From Orobanche coerulescens (lineage: Eukaryota; Streptophyta; Magnoliopsida; Lamiales; Orobanchaceae), in assembly GCA_033398695.1 (NCBI GenBank), contig CM065810.1, forward strand, positions 142,443,215 through 142,507,214: a stretch of DNA of 64,000 nucleotides. Reading direction: 5' to 3'. Below are positions 34,708-46,283 of the stretch, one piece after another. The notes under the pieces were generated by a model. The model had not been told where the DNA came from and searched no databases. It was given only the letters and a program-made list of their open reading frames with translations. The translations under genes were made by a program, and so were the position numbers. Numbering within the stretch: position 1 is the stretch's first letter; each line of letters starts with the position of its first letter.

Positions 34708-37084
34708 TGTAATATCCGGATTTATTACGGTGTATTTCATCTGTATTCAAATCATGTATTATTCGGATTGGTGGTTTTGATTATCGGAGTATGATATTTT
34801 GTGCATTGTCATCATTGTACATAAGTATAGAAACTTGCAAAATTGTTCAAGCAACCTCGTGATAGCGCACACTAAGAATGTATCTTAACGCGCGCTATCG
34901 GGCCATTATTAGCGCACGCTATGCAGGTAGCAGTAACGTGCACTAATGACTCAATTATTGAGCGGGACGGCTAACACATGCGCCAGCCGGGACATGGGTC
35001 CGGATAAGATTCCCGCTGACGCACCCGGACAAATTCTGAAGTCAACCATTATTAGCGCACGCTAAGGTATGCTTAGTAGCGTGCGCTAACTTGTCAATAA
35101 TGCAGAATATTATAAATGGGACATCAACCGTGTTGGCTTGCATTTCTTTCGCACTTTCCTCAATCTTGAGAGTTCAGAGAGTTGTAGTAATACTCCTATA
35201 CACTTAGAACACATATTGTTGATGTTTATACATTGGTTATCACGTGGAATGTTCATGGAAGTGGAATAGCACCTTGGAAGGGCATACAACCAACCGGAGT
35301 TGGATTCTACCTTACGGTTCAGTGATTTCGTCATTTTAAGGTATGTTCAATCTATCTCCAGACTTAGAGTTGGATTCTAACGATTTGGATGATCATGTTA
35401 ACAAGATATGGATTTTCATAGATGAATTATCCAAGTATATCATGTTTAGAATAGTGAGTTGAGTAAGCCTTAAATACCTTGATTATAATCATCATGATTC
35501 GAATCTTAGTACACTGAATATGTGAAGAGAAGCTTCTATCATTGGTAAACCGAATCTAATAGATGATTTCATAGTAATCTTGGACTAGACGTTAACATCC
35601 TTATTGTTAGATAAATCTCAAGGTTTGATCATGGAAGGATTTATCCAGTATATATATAGGATGTTTATCAACTTCAGTATGGTAATATGGATTGATATAG
35701 AGGTGTTGATATCAACCGTTAAGCTTTTTGAATTGTCGTATGAAGATTTGAAGTCGGAATGGAATATGGTTTTATATTGGTATGCATATCCTTGAATCCG
35801 AAGTTGTCTTTATCCGTAAAATCATTCATAAGGGTATGAACATGGTATTCATGGAAGTAACATGAATTATCACGAAGGATTTCATTGTTTCGTTCATGGC
35901 AAGAACAGTTTACTGCTCAGCAGTAAACTGCCATGCAGTAATAGCGCACGCTATGCTATGCAGTTTAACGTGCGCTATCGAGCACTCGTTAGCGTGCGCT
36001 ACGTTTGGTACGTAACGTACGCTAGACCATCAGTCGAGTCACTTGGCTGATCAGTGAAGTACTGACCATGCATAGTTAGCGTGCGCTAGGCTTTGTTGTT
36101 TGCGTGCGCTATCGGGCAGACGTAACGCACGCTACACAGAATACTTAGCGTGCGCTAAGCTATTCGGGCAGATTGCAGTTTATGAACTTTTGACCGTTAA
36201 TCGAATTGTTTAACATTTGTACGACGTGAGATAAATCCTATATCATTTCTTTTGTTAAGGTTTGGTCTCGTTACGTGATTGATTGAGGAGGACGATCTTC
36301 GAGTATTCATTTTCGTGGAAGTATTGTTATTGTCTTCAAATCGAGGCAAGTACCTTAATTGTTTTATGTATTGTTGTTATACATATTGTCGTGCATGTAT
36401 GTCGTTATTGTGTGTCCACCTCGTGTTGGTCCGACGATCATCGGGGATCTATGCTAGCGTGCGCTGGATCATCGGACGGGTTTTTCCACCACGGGTTGGT
36501 CTGACGGGATCATCGTGGGTTCTAGGCAGTGAACGCTGGATCGATGGAATTACCATGTGTATGTATTGATATCATGTTGTGATTATCAGTTGTGTATGTT
36601 ATGTTTGAGTTTCTCGTAGGAGAAGACTCGTTGGCATTTTGTCGTTTACGTTATTATTATTCTTCGTGAGATATGAATAATATGTGGTGGTACTTGTACT
36701 AGCATCGTTGTGTTAACCCCTTCGGGGGTGAACATTTTGTTTGTCTTCAGGATCCAGGAGAGCGGGGAAACAACCACTGGAACTGTATGGTGACGAGGGT
36801 GCATAGTGATGTCCCGACCGGGTTTATTTATCGGTTATTTATTCGTTATTTCAATAAGTACTCGAGTACGAAGTCATTTGTGATGATTTGAATTTGGTGA
36901 TGTATTATTGAGTTCTGTTGAACAATTGTACTGTTTCTGTATTTGGTCAGAACTGATGTACTGTAATTCTGTTATTTCCATTCGTTAGTACCTTTTTATG
37001 CTTATTCAATTCTTCAGCCTTGTAAATCCTTATGTAAAGGATTTACGGCGCTGTAATATTCCCGAATGTATTGGGGGTGTTACA
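34708..37084 (+). repeat. 3' LTR, chromovirus A
   Basis: 2377 bp, almost identical to the 5' LTR. Followed by TCGGT, the target duplication shared with copy B's right flank. Confidence 0.93.
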
Positions 37085-38119
37085 TCGGTCACGACCGACA
37101 GAAGCTTCTAGGCCACTATCCGGATAAAGCTGTCCAGCTGTCCGGATAAGGTCGGTCACGACCGACAGAAGCTTCTCGGCCAGCTGTCCGGATAAGGCTT
37201 CCAGCTGTCCGGGTAATGTTGATTTTCAACCGACTTTGAGACCTTATTTATACATGTTACCTGACGTGTTTTTATACATATCATATATCATTTTGAAGAT
37301 GTGAACCTCTACTTTAAAACGCCCGAAACATATTTTCCTTCCAAAATTTATAAAAGCCACAAAAATCCAGATCAAACAGATAGCTCAAATCGAAGCTTTT
37401 CAAAGGTGTTTGATAAAAGTCCTCAAAGAGATTTGATTTTACATCAAGAATTTATGACCGGAAATATGAAAAAGTATTTTCCAAAGGCTAGGAGAAGCGT
37501 ATCCGGGATCCAAGAAGGACAACCGAGCCAAATTCAAAGGAAGATATTTCAAGATTTCAGCAAACGAGGTGAGGTTATACTGTTTTAATATGTTACGGTC
37601 ATCGTTGTGTCGTGTAACATGACGACCCAAGAGGGGTCAAAAGAATGAAAGAAATCCGAGACGAGTCTCACACAGATAAGAATGTTTTATGTGCATTACA
37701 CAACATGATTTTGACGATTTATAAGGGTTTAATCTCACTGAGTATGCTCGCGTACTCACACCTCGTCATTTATGTTTTTCAGGCTAAGGAATCGATTTAA
37801 CGGACAAGCGTAAGATGAATACATACTCCCAAAACGATGAAGTTCTAAATAATAAAAGATGTTGTCGCCGTAATTATTATTATTTTTACGAAACACTTGA
37901 TGTTTTTCGACGAATATAAATTTCAACGGACCATGTCCGAATATTTGATTTCCCATGTTTTTGTAAAACTGTACTGATGGTTGAATAAACGAGTTTTATT
38001 GAAGTTTTTCTGACTAAAATGCTTCCGCAAATACTCCGAATTTATATAAAAAAAAAATTTTAAGAAAAAAAAATGAGCTGTGTAACGTTCTTTTTAATTA
38101 AGAAAGCTGTATGCTATGT
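37085..38119 (+). repeat. 5' LTR of the 1.5-kb-LTR element, second part
   Basis: Matches 39315-40359 of the 3' LTR. The first 489 bp of this LTR are at 52071-52559 on the minus strand. The end (38105-38119) is irregular: where the 3' LTR has CCAGGGCGTTACA this copy has a scrambled CTGTATGCTATGTA. It contains short inverted repeats (TCGGTCACGACCGAC) and repeated AGCTGTCCGGATAA. Confidence 0.85.
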
Positions 38120-38842
38120 AATGGTATCGGAGCAAGGTCTCTCTCAGTACGGTGAGATTTGGGGATGAACCAAGCGGAAGCTGGTGAACATGTGACACCC
38201 GGGGCCGACGAGGGCGGGGAGTGATCGCCGGTGCAATAGAAAAGGGCACGGACAATGAGCGGCTCCGAGAAAGGGGAGTGATCGCCGGTGCAATAAGAAA
38301 AAGGGCACGGACAACGAGCGGCTCCTGACAAGGCTTCTAGGCGGAGGGGGACATGACTGAACCGAATTCTCACCAGAACGAGAGGTATTCCAAGACTGTA
38401 TAGGTATGGGACTATACAGTTAAGGAGGTTTAAAAAAGTTTACTTATACAAAATAAGATATTTCAAAACTTTCTCATTTTTAAAAGTATAACGAATAATT
38501 ACGGCATGATTATATTTTCGGGAGAATATGTGGTTCATCGCTGCTGCCCAACGTCGACTCCGAGGTAATGTTTTCAAGTATTCACTCTTTTATGAGAACA
38601 TAAAAATTACGGTATGAGTATAGAATGATTGTGTCGGCAAAAGATTTGAAAGGATATGTGAAAGTATAAATGTTGTCCGAAAGGGACAAAATATGATTTC
38701 AAAGAAAGGTTTCAAAGTGATTTTGCTGACACAATATTTTTAAAGTTATTGATGAAAATACTCATACAAAGTTTGATACAGATTTTCAAAGTTCTTTACA
38801 AAGCTCAATTTTGAGGACGAAATTTTTTAAAGGGGGGAGGAT
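38120..38842 (+). mobile_element. Interior of the 1.5-kb-LTR element (non-coding)
   Basis: Only about 720 bp. It begins with a primer site, TGGTATCGGAGC (one change from the initiator tRNA-Met site), and ends with the polypurine tract AAAGGGGGGAGGAT. A tandem duplication of about 65-70 bp lies at 38215-38330 (GGGAGTGATCGCCGGTGCAA twice). No coding sequence, so this is a non-autonomous Gypsy-type element mobilised by a relative. Confidence 0.8.
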
Positions 38843-40359
38843 TGTAACGCCCCAATACTTATTTAAATGCTATTTATTTTGCTAACGATCATGGATTTTA
38901 ATTTTTTAATATTTACAGGTTGTCCGATACTTGGACCGATACGTTCCTAGCATAAAATGAAGGAAATGATTTCAAAATTAATTATAAGGATTATTTTAGA
39001 ATTTATGAAAGTAATTTCGAAAATTTCCTACGAATTGATACGATAAAATTTTCATTACAGAACACTTATACTGCAAAAATAATATTAAATTATTTTTTTT
39101 AATATTATCGAAAATCCGTTCCGAGCATATCGAAGATTTAACTCGACGAGTCCTAACAGTCGGAAAATCGAATTTGGACATCGGGAAGGGGTCGAACCGG
39201 TGAGCCAAGTTGACGGACATTTGCTTGGCCACCGCCGAACACGCTGATCGACAATCACGGCCATGGCCGATGAAGCTTCTAGGCCACTATCCGGATAAGG
39301 TCCGCCCAAATTGTCCGGATAATGTCGGCCACGACCGACGAAGCTTCTAGGACACTATCCGGATAAAGTCGCCAAATGTCCGGATAAGGTCGGTCACGAC
39401 CGACAGAAGCTTCTCGGCCAGCTGTCCGGATAAGGCTTCCAGCTGTCCGGGTAATGTTGATTTTCAACCGACTTTGAGACCTTATTTATACATGTTACCT
39501 GACGTGTTTTTATACATATCATATATCATTTTGAAGATGTGAACCTCTACTTTAAAACGCCCGAAACATATTTTCCTTCCAAAATTTATAAAAGCCACAA
39601 AAATCCAGATCAAACAGATAGCTCAAATCTGACAGTTTTCAAAGGTGTTTGATAAAAGTCCTCAAAGAGATTTCAGATTTTACATCAAGAATTTATGACC
39701 GGAAATATGAAAAAGTATTTTCCAGTGCTAGGAGAAGCGTATCCGGGATCCAAGAAGGACAACCGAGACAATTTCAAAGGAAGATATTTCAAGATTTCAG
39801 CAAACGAGGTGAGGTTATACTGTTTTAATATGTTACGGTCATCGTTGTGTCGTGTAACATGACGACCCGAGAGGGGTCGAAAGAATGAAAGAAATCCGAG
39901 ACGAGTCTCACACAGATAAGAATGTTTTATGTGCATTACACAACATGATTTTGACGATTTATAAGGGTTTAATCTCACTGAGTATGCTCGCGTACTCACA
40001 CCTCGTCATTTATGTTTTTCAGGCTAAGGAATCGACGAACGGGACAAGCAGAAGATGAATACATACTCCCAACACGATGAAGTTCTAAATAATAAAAGAT
40101 GTTGTCGCCGTAATTATTATTATTTTTACGAAACACTTGATGTTTTTCGACGAATATAAATTTCAACGGACCATGTCCGAATATTTGATTTCCCATGTTT
40201 TTGTAAAACTGTACTGATGGTTGAATAAACGAGTTTTATTGAAGATTTACTGACTAAAATGCTTCCGCAAATACTCCGAATTTATATAAAAAAAAAGTTT
40301 TAAGAAAAAAAAATGAGCTGTGTAACGTTCTTTTTAATTAAGAAAGCCAGGGCGTTACA
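38843..40359 (+). repeat. 3' LTR of the 1.5-kb-LTR element (1517 bp)
   Basis: Starts TGTAACGCCCCAATAC and ends AGGGCGTTACA, giving 10-bp terminal inverted repeats. It is followed by AAGAG (40360-40364); the matching copy, reverse-complemented as CTCTT, is at 52560-52564. Confidence 0.9.
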
Positions 40360-41345
40360 AAGAGGCTTCACCCCGCAACGCCAATCAACAAAGGAGGAGA
40401 TCAACGTACTTCTCAGTTGCAGCCAAGCTCACAAGCGCTAGGCACCAAGCACACAACTGTCCTATCGCAAGGTGTAAAACTGCCAGTTGCTGAAGCAGTC
40501 GCTAAACCTTATCCGCACGAACGAATTGAATTCACCTAGTAGCGGTACAGCATTAGGGAAAGCTACACCGGATGGTAAAGAAAATGCTATGGAAAGTCTC
40601 CGGACTCGAGTAATATTGAAAGTAAACATTAGAAAATAAACAAGGGCGGACAATCCCTAAAACCTAAAACATAAGAAGTCCAGCGGACGCATCCGAAAGC
40701 TTGAGAGGTGCGGATGCGACAACACAAAGAATATATTGAAAGTGAAGACGGATATAAGCAAGCAAAGAGCCATAAGCCAACTTCCGCAAGAACAGAAAAG
40801 ACTATACACATTTAAAATAGTCCAATTGTAAAGGTATAAAGGGTCCCCCCGGAGGACCATGAAATAAAAACTTGTATTTTGTAAATTTCTAATCGTATTA
40901 TATATATATATAATATATATATATATATAAAGGAAGAAGAGAAAGGTGAAGACTAGCTACCTCCGCCAGTTCAATTCTTTTAAAATTTTAACACTTACTA
41001 TGCATAACAAGTATACAAATATGAGTAAGTCGCGCACACAATGGGCATGCCACCAAAAATGTTATCCCGTATAACTAAAAGGGCGCGGAACCTCATAATC
41101 AATCCGCAGGTACGTAAGAGGGATTGCAAACCCAGTACCGGGAGGATAACCCATAAGTATCCATATAAGTCTAAAAGGTAAAATTATGTATCCGTACATA
41201 TTCTTATCAACAGCAAGAGCACAACACGTAAGTGCAAATACAAGACGCAAACAGATTAGACGTAACCTTAGCGCAAAAAGTAAAAACGTTCACAACAGCT
41301 ATATATGCATGACATAAGCTAGAACGATAAATAAAAAATGCACAA
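40360..41345 (-). other. Inverted piece of the Tat/Ogre-like element interior
   Basis: No coding sequence. It includes a (TA)n run near 40900-40930. By TSD matching it once joined 21944 at one end and 52565 at the other, and so is spacer between the antisense gene and gag. Confidence 0.6.
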
Positions 41346-41564
41346 TGTTATAATAAAGCCTTGAAAGTGACATTTCAATTACCCTTTTGTTTTTATATAG
41401 TGTGAATGACTATTATACCCCTGATGTAAATATGTAATTACGATTGTGCCATCTGAAGTTTTCCTATAAATAGGACTTCAGTTATTAATGAAAAATATAC
41501 CTGAGAATCATTCTCTCTATTCTCTCTCTAAATTTTCTCTCTCTATTATTTCGGTTTTACAACA
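41346..41564 (+). repeat. 5' LTR of the carrier element (219 bp)
   Basis: Starts TGTTATAATAAAGCC and ends CGGTTTTACAACA. A TATA box (TATAAATA, 41465-41472) precedes TCTCTCTATT-rich leader sequence. Same length as the 3' LTR. Confidence 0.93.
41465..41472 (+). promoter_or_regulatory. TATA box, carrier LTR
   Basis: TATAAATA, 100 bp before the LTR end. A transcript started here would run directly into the methyltransferase fragment. Confidence 0.6.
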
Positions 41565-41577
41565 CGTTATCAGCACG
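41565..41577 (+). other. Primer-binding site, CGTTATCAGCACG
   Basis: Identical to 2135-2147 and placed directly after the LTR. See that entry for the possible tRNA-Ile anticodon-loop pairing. Confidence 0.5.
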
Positions 41578-41773
41578 ACTCTAACCATTTGAGTAATATG
41601 ATGAAAGTATGCTCTACAGTTGCATCTTAAGATGATCCTCTGTATCAGAAATCGAATTATTACCAAAAAAAAAAAAAAAAATCAAGCTTTCAGATTGAAA
41701 ATTCTCATATCTCAATTCAGCGAACACTCTTCATACCCCATTACAAACTCGCCCACAACCAACCAGTAATTGT

Positions 41774-41995
41774 TTATATATCTTTACCTTTTTTTTTTCT
41801 CTGTTCATAAATACCGCTCCATTCTGAGACCACTGGCCACACAGCTAATGCAGCAAAAAGAGAAATCCTCCAACCGGAGATCCCGGACATTTTCAAGATC
41901 CCGCATTGCTGTTGAGGGTTGTTAAGTTTATACTTAGCCTCCCCAATTTTTCTCAATTTCCTGATCTGTCTTTGCTGATCACATAGCATAAACAA
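41774..41995 (-). CDS. Short open frame in the carrier, unknown; possibly a captured fragment
   Basis: 73 codons. A basic, Gln-rich start ([20 protein letters not shown]) is followed by a hydrophobic stretch ([18 protein letters not shown]) that could span a membrane. I do not recognise it. It starts 29 bp from the methyltransferase ATG, head to head. Its composition differs from the AT-rich carrier sequence around it. It may be another captured gene piece, or chance. Confidence 0.3.
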   Translation of the reverse strand: MFMLCDQQRQIRKLRKIGEAKYKLNNPQQQCGILKMSGISGWRISLFAALAVWPVVSEWSGIYEQRKKKGKDI

Positions 41996-42023
41996 CCCAT
42001 CTCCACACTCCTATTCTCACACC

Positions 42024-42311
42024 ATGGCTGGCGTTCAAGATCAAGAACGTGAAGTTCAAAAGAGTTACTGGATTGAGCATTCTGTTGACTTGACTTTGGA
42101 AGCAATGATGCTTGATTCCAAAGCTTCCGATCTTGACAAAGAAGAGAGACCTGAGATGGCCGTCCTTACCACCTCATACGCCGGCGGAGACTTCAGCTGG
42201 ATTCCGATGAATAATCCGGCGGCGACTCGCCGAGGTTCACTGGGAGCTGCCATTTCTGACTTGAGACTCAGAGGATCAAATGGAAGAGATGCAAATCAGA
42301 TTCCGTTTTAA
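42024..42311 (+). CDS. Chimeric frame: phosphoethanolamine N-methyltransferase start fused to unknown tail
   Basis: Codons 1-44 (42024-42155) carry the characteristic plant phosphoethanolamine N-methyltransferase N-terminus ([32 protein letters not shown]). In the full enzyme (about 490 residues) the SAM-binding domain follows at once. That enzyme makes phosphocholine in the cytosol. Here the frame instead continues for 51 codons of unrelated sequence ([17 protein letters not shown]...) to a TAA at 42309-42311. The tail has its own ATG at the joint (42156) and is GC-richer. No intron remains at the joint, and I believe the joint falls at or near an exon end in plant genes of this family, which suggests joining at the RNA level. 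It is in sense behind the LTR promoter. It cannot be an active methyltransferase. Confidence 0.8.
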   Translation: MAGVQDQEREVQKSYWIEHSVDLTLEAMMLDSKASDLDKEERPEMAVLTTSYAGGDFSWIPMNNPAATRRGSLGAAISDLRLRGSNGRDANQIPF

Positions 42312-42453
42312 GGAGGTGTCGTAATTGGATTCTTCACTCGGTTTGTTCTAAGCTCCTGGCGAAACTTAGCGTGATAAACGGGCAGATCTTACATCCACCC
42401 ATGATCTACCCATGAGGTAATCTTTGTGTGTACACATATGTGTTGATTTACGG

Positions 42454-44816
42454 TGTAACACCCCCAATACATTCGGTAATATTACAGCGCCGTAAATCCT
42501 TTACATAAGGATTTACAAGGCTGAAGAATTGAATAAGCATAAAAATGTACTAACGAATGGAAATAACAGAATTACAGACATCGATTCGACCAAATACGTA
42601 AAAAAGACAATTGTTCAATGAACTCAATAATACATCACCAAATTCAAATCATCACAAATGACTTCGTACTCGAGTACTTATTGAAATAACGAATAAACAA
42701 CCGATAAATAAACCGGTCGGGACATCACTCGCACCCTCGTCACCATACGCCCAAAGTGGTTGTTTCCCGCTCTCCCGGATCTGAACACAAACAAAATGTT
42801 CACCCCGAAGGGGTTAGCACAACGATGCTAGTACAAGTACCACCACATATTATTCATATCTCACGAAGAATAATAATAACGTAAACGACAAAATGCCAAC
42901 GAGTCTTCTCCTACGAAACTCAAACATAACATACACAATCGATAATCACAACATGATATCAATACATACACATGGTAATTCCATCGATCCAGCGTTCACC
43001 GCCTAGAACCCACGATGATCCCGCCGACCAACCCGTGGTGGAAAACCCGTCCGATGATCCAGTAAGACGCTAGCATAGATCCCGATGATCCCGTCGGACC
43101 AACACGAGGTGGACACACAATAACGACATACATGCACGACAATATGTATAACAACAATACATAAAACAATTAAGGTACTTGCCTCGATTTGAAGACAATA
43201 ACAATACTTCCACGAAAATGAATACTCGAAGATCGTCCTCCTCAATCAATCACGTAACGAGACCAAACCTTAACAAAAGAAATGATATAGGATTTATCTC
43301 ACGTCGTACAAATGTTAAACAATTCGATTAATGGTCAAAAGTTCATAAGCGCACCGCCGAATAGCTTAGCGCACGCTAAGTATTCTGTGTAGCGTGCGTT
43401 ACGTCTGCCCGATAGCGCACGCAAACAACAAAGCCTAGCGCACGCTAACTATGCATGGTCAGTACTTCACTGATCAGCCAACTGACTCGACTGATGGTCT
43501 AGCGTACGTTACGTACCAAACGTAGCGCACGCTAACGAGTGCTCGATAGCGCACGTTAAACTGCATAGCATAGCGTGCGCTATTACTGCATGGCAGTTTA
43601 CTGCTGAGCAGTAAACTGTTCTTGCCATGAACGAAACAATGAAATCCTTCGTGATAATTCATGTTACTTCCATGAATACCATGTTCATACCCTTATGAAT
43701 GATTTTACGGATAAAGACAACTTCGGATTCAAGGATATGCATACCAATATAAAACCATATTCCATTTCGACTTCAAATCTTCATACGAAAATTCGAAAAG
43801 CTTAACGGTTGATATCAACACCTCTATATCAATCCATATTACCATACTGAAGTTGATAAACGTCCTATATATATACTGGATAAATCCTTCCATGATCAAA
43901 CCTTGAGATTTATCTAACAATAAGGATGTTAACGTCTAGTCCAAGATTACTATGAAATCATCTATTAGATTCGGTTTACCAATGATAGAAGCTTCTCTTC
44001 ACATATTCAGTGTACTAAGATTCGAATCATGATGATTATAATAAAGGTATTTAAGGCTTACTCAACTCACTATTCTAAACATGATATACTTGGATAATTC
44101 ATCTATGAAAATCCATATCTTGTTAACATGATCATCCAAATCGTTAGAATCCAACTCTAAGTCTGGAGATAGATTGAACATACCTTAAAATGACGAAATC
44201 ACTGAACCGTAAGGTAGAATCCAACTCCGGTTGGTTGTATGCCCTTCCAAGGTGCTATTCCACTTCCATGAACATTCCACGTGATAACCAATGTATAAAC
44301 ATCAACAATATGTGTTCTAAGTGTATAGGAGTATTACTACAACTCTCTGAACTCTCAAGATTGAGGAAAGTGCGAAAGAAATGCAAGCCAACACGGTTGA
44401 TGTCCCATTTATAATATTCTGCATTATTGACAAGTTAGCGCACGCTACTAAGCATACCTTAGCGTACGCTAATAATGGTTGACTTCAGAATTTGTCCGGG
44501 AGCGTCAGCAGGAATCTTATCCGGACCCATGTCCCGGCTGGCGCATGTGTTAGCCGTCCCGCTCAATAATTGAGTCCTTAGCGCACGTTACTGCTACCTG
44601 CATAGCGTGCGCTAATAATGGCCCGATAGCGCGCGTTAAGATACATTCTTAGCGTGCGCTATCACGAGGTTGCTTGAACAATTTTGCAAGTTTCTATACT
44701 TATGTACAATGATGACAATGCACAAAATATCATACTCCGATAATCAAAACCACCAATCCGAATAATACATGATTTGAATACAGATGAAATACACCGTAAT
44801 AAATCCGGATATTACA
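42454..44816 (-). repeat. 3' LTR, chromovirus B
   Basis: 2363 bp. It lacks or alters several bases relative to the 5' LTR, many at CTG/CAG (for example CACTCGCACC at about 42726 against CACTCTGCACC at about 49966). Confidence 0.92.
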
Positions 44817-44851
44817 TACTCTCCTACTAAAAAGGAGTTTCGTCCCGAAAC

Positions 44852-46083
44852 TCAAGACGAAAATAACTCGGGATATCTGGACTTCATATCAGCTTCCGTT
44901 TCCCAGGTGGCTTCTTCCGTTCCATGACGTGACCACTGAACTTTGACCAAAACGATTGACTTGTTCCTCAGTTGCTTAACTCGACTCTCGAGTATCTTGA
45001 CTGGTCTTTCTTCAAACGTCCCATCCTGTTCGACTTCGATCTCACCGAAATCGATGATATGACTGGGATCTGGTATATATCTCCGTAACTGGGATACGTG
45101 GAACACGTTATGAACATGGCACAATGACGGCGGCAATGCTAATCTGTATGCCAACTCCCCAACTCTCTCGTGGATCTCAAATGGTCCGATATATCTCGGA
45201 CTCAGCTTTCCTTTCCTTCCGAAACGAAAGATTCCCCGCGTAGGAGAAACCTTCAAAAGTACATGGTCTCCAGTATTGAACTCCAATGGGCGACGACGTA
45301 CGTCCGCATAGGATTTCTGGCGACTCTGGGCAGTCAGCAGCCTTTCACGAATTAAGGCTATCTTCTCTCGAGTCTGCTCGATCAACTCAGTTCTGCTCCG
45401 ATCAAGTCCGATGAATCGTCCCAAAGATAGGGGCGATCTGCATCTCCTTCCGTATAATGCCTCAAACGGTGCCATCTTAATAGAAGCATGCCAACTATTG
45501 TTGTAGGTAAATTCAATCAACGGTAGATGAACTTCCCAATCGTTTGACCAATCTAAGGCATGTGCCCTTAGCATGTCTTCCACCGTTTGTATAGTTCTCT
45601 CGCATTGTCCGTCGGTCTGCGGGTGATAAGTCAGATCAAGTTCAATTCGGTCCCCAAGGCCTTATGAATCGCTTTCCAAAAGTGAGACACAAAACGACTG
45701 TCTCGATCGAAACAATGGTCTTCGGCGTACCATGCAATCGAACTATCTCCGAAATAAAGACTCGTGCCAACCTCTCTCGGTCCCCACGTATCCTTAATGC
45801 CTAGAAAATGAGCCGATTTGGTTAAACGATCAACTATCACCCAAATCATGTTCATTCTGTCCCGGTTTTCGCATATTAGTGATGAAGTCCATCGATATGT
45901 CCTCCCACTTCCATTCAGGAATCGGGAGCGTCTTCAACATTCCAGCAGGCCGTTGATGCTCGATCTTAACCTGCTGACAAGTCAAGCATTTCGAAACATA
46001 GTCCGCTACGTCTTTCTTCATGTTGCCCCACCAAGTTACGCTTCAAGTCCTTATACATTTTATTGGTGCCCGTGGATAGAATA
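44852..46083 (-). pseudogene. Chromovirus B integrase and chromodomain
   Basis: Read on the minus strand: the HHCC finger (CLTCQQVK), core fragments ([15 protein letters not shown] near 45800) with frameshifts, then one long frame (45583-44852). That frame contains the core end (WEVHLPLIEFTYNNSWHAS, ALYGRRCRSP), the integrase C-terminus (GDHVLLKVSP, YIGPFEI, LCHVHNVFHVSQLRRY) and a chromodomain (VKVQWSRHGTEEATWETEADM). Chromodomains of this clade guide integration to chromatin marks. The frame stops at 44852-44854. Confidence 0.88.
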
Positions 46084-46283
46084 GGGCGAACTATGAGCTT
46101 CCTTCATAATCGTCTGTTTGAACATCAACATCGGAACGCAGAGTCGGTTCTCAAATCTCAAAACTCCATCGTCATGAATTATGAATCTGGGACTTTCCTT
46201 TGATCACTTCATCATGCAACCGAATCATCGGAGGATCTTCTGCCTGTATATATTTGATTTCTTCGTTTAATGACGATGTTATC

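Larger units (their letters stand above)
27423..37084 (+). mobile_element. Gypsy chromovirus (Del/Tekay-like), copy A
   Basis: LTRs 27423-29796 (2374 bp) and 34708-37084 (2377 bp) begin TGTAATATCCGG and end GGGTGTTACA. A primer site for initiator tRNA-Met follows the 5' LTR. The order gag, protease, RT, RNase H, integrase and a degraded chromodomain identifies a Gypsy chromovirus. The LTRs are almost identical, so insertion was recent. The flanking 5-mers do not match each other (CCGTA left, TCGGT right) but match those of copy B in reverse complement, showing that the two copies exchanged flanks by inversion. The coding region has several stops and frameshifts. Confidence 0.92.
37085..42453. 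other. Inverted segment between the two chromovirus copies
   Basis: Three nested elements are each split across the borders of this segment and become whole only if it is turned round. These are the carrier element (LTRs 219/219 bp, TSD TTGTG), the 1.5-kb-LTR element (LTRs about 1519 and 1517 bp, TSD AAGAG) and the two chromovirus insertions (TSDs CCGTA and TCGGT). The breakpoints lie somewhere within the chromovirus copies, which are about 9.6 kb each and in opposite orientation. Confidence 0.92.
41346..42453 (+). mobile_element. Gene-carrying Copia-like element, 5' part (inverted)
   Basis: 5' LTR, primer site and about 890 bp of interior, ending at the TSD TACGG (42449-42453), which is the complement of CCGTA. 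It belongs with 21945-27422. The interior holds a plant methyltransferase gene fragment in sense and another short open frame in antisense. Confidence 0.88.

Noticed and set aside
27423..37084. Chromovirus copy A as an intact autonomous element
   Set aside because: Gag, RT and integrase carry stops or frameshifts as given. Some may be sequencing errors, but the sequence shown does not encode full proteins.
42024..42311. Functional phosphoethanolamine N-methyltransferase gene
   Set aside because: Only the first 44 codons are present; both SAM-binding domains are missing.
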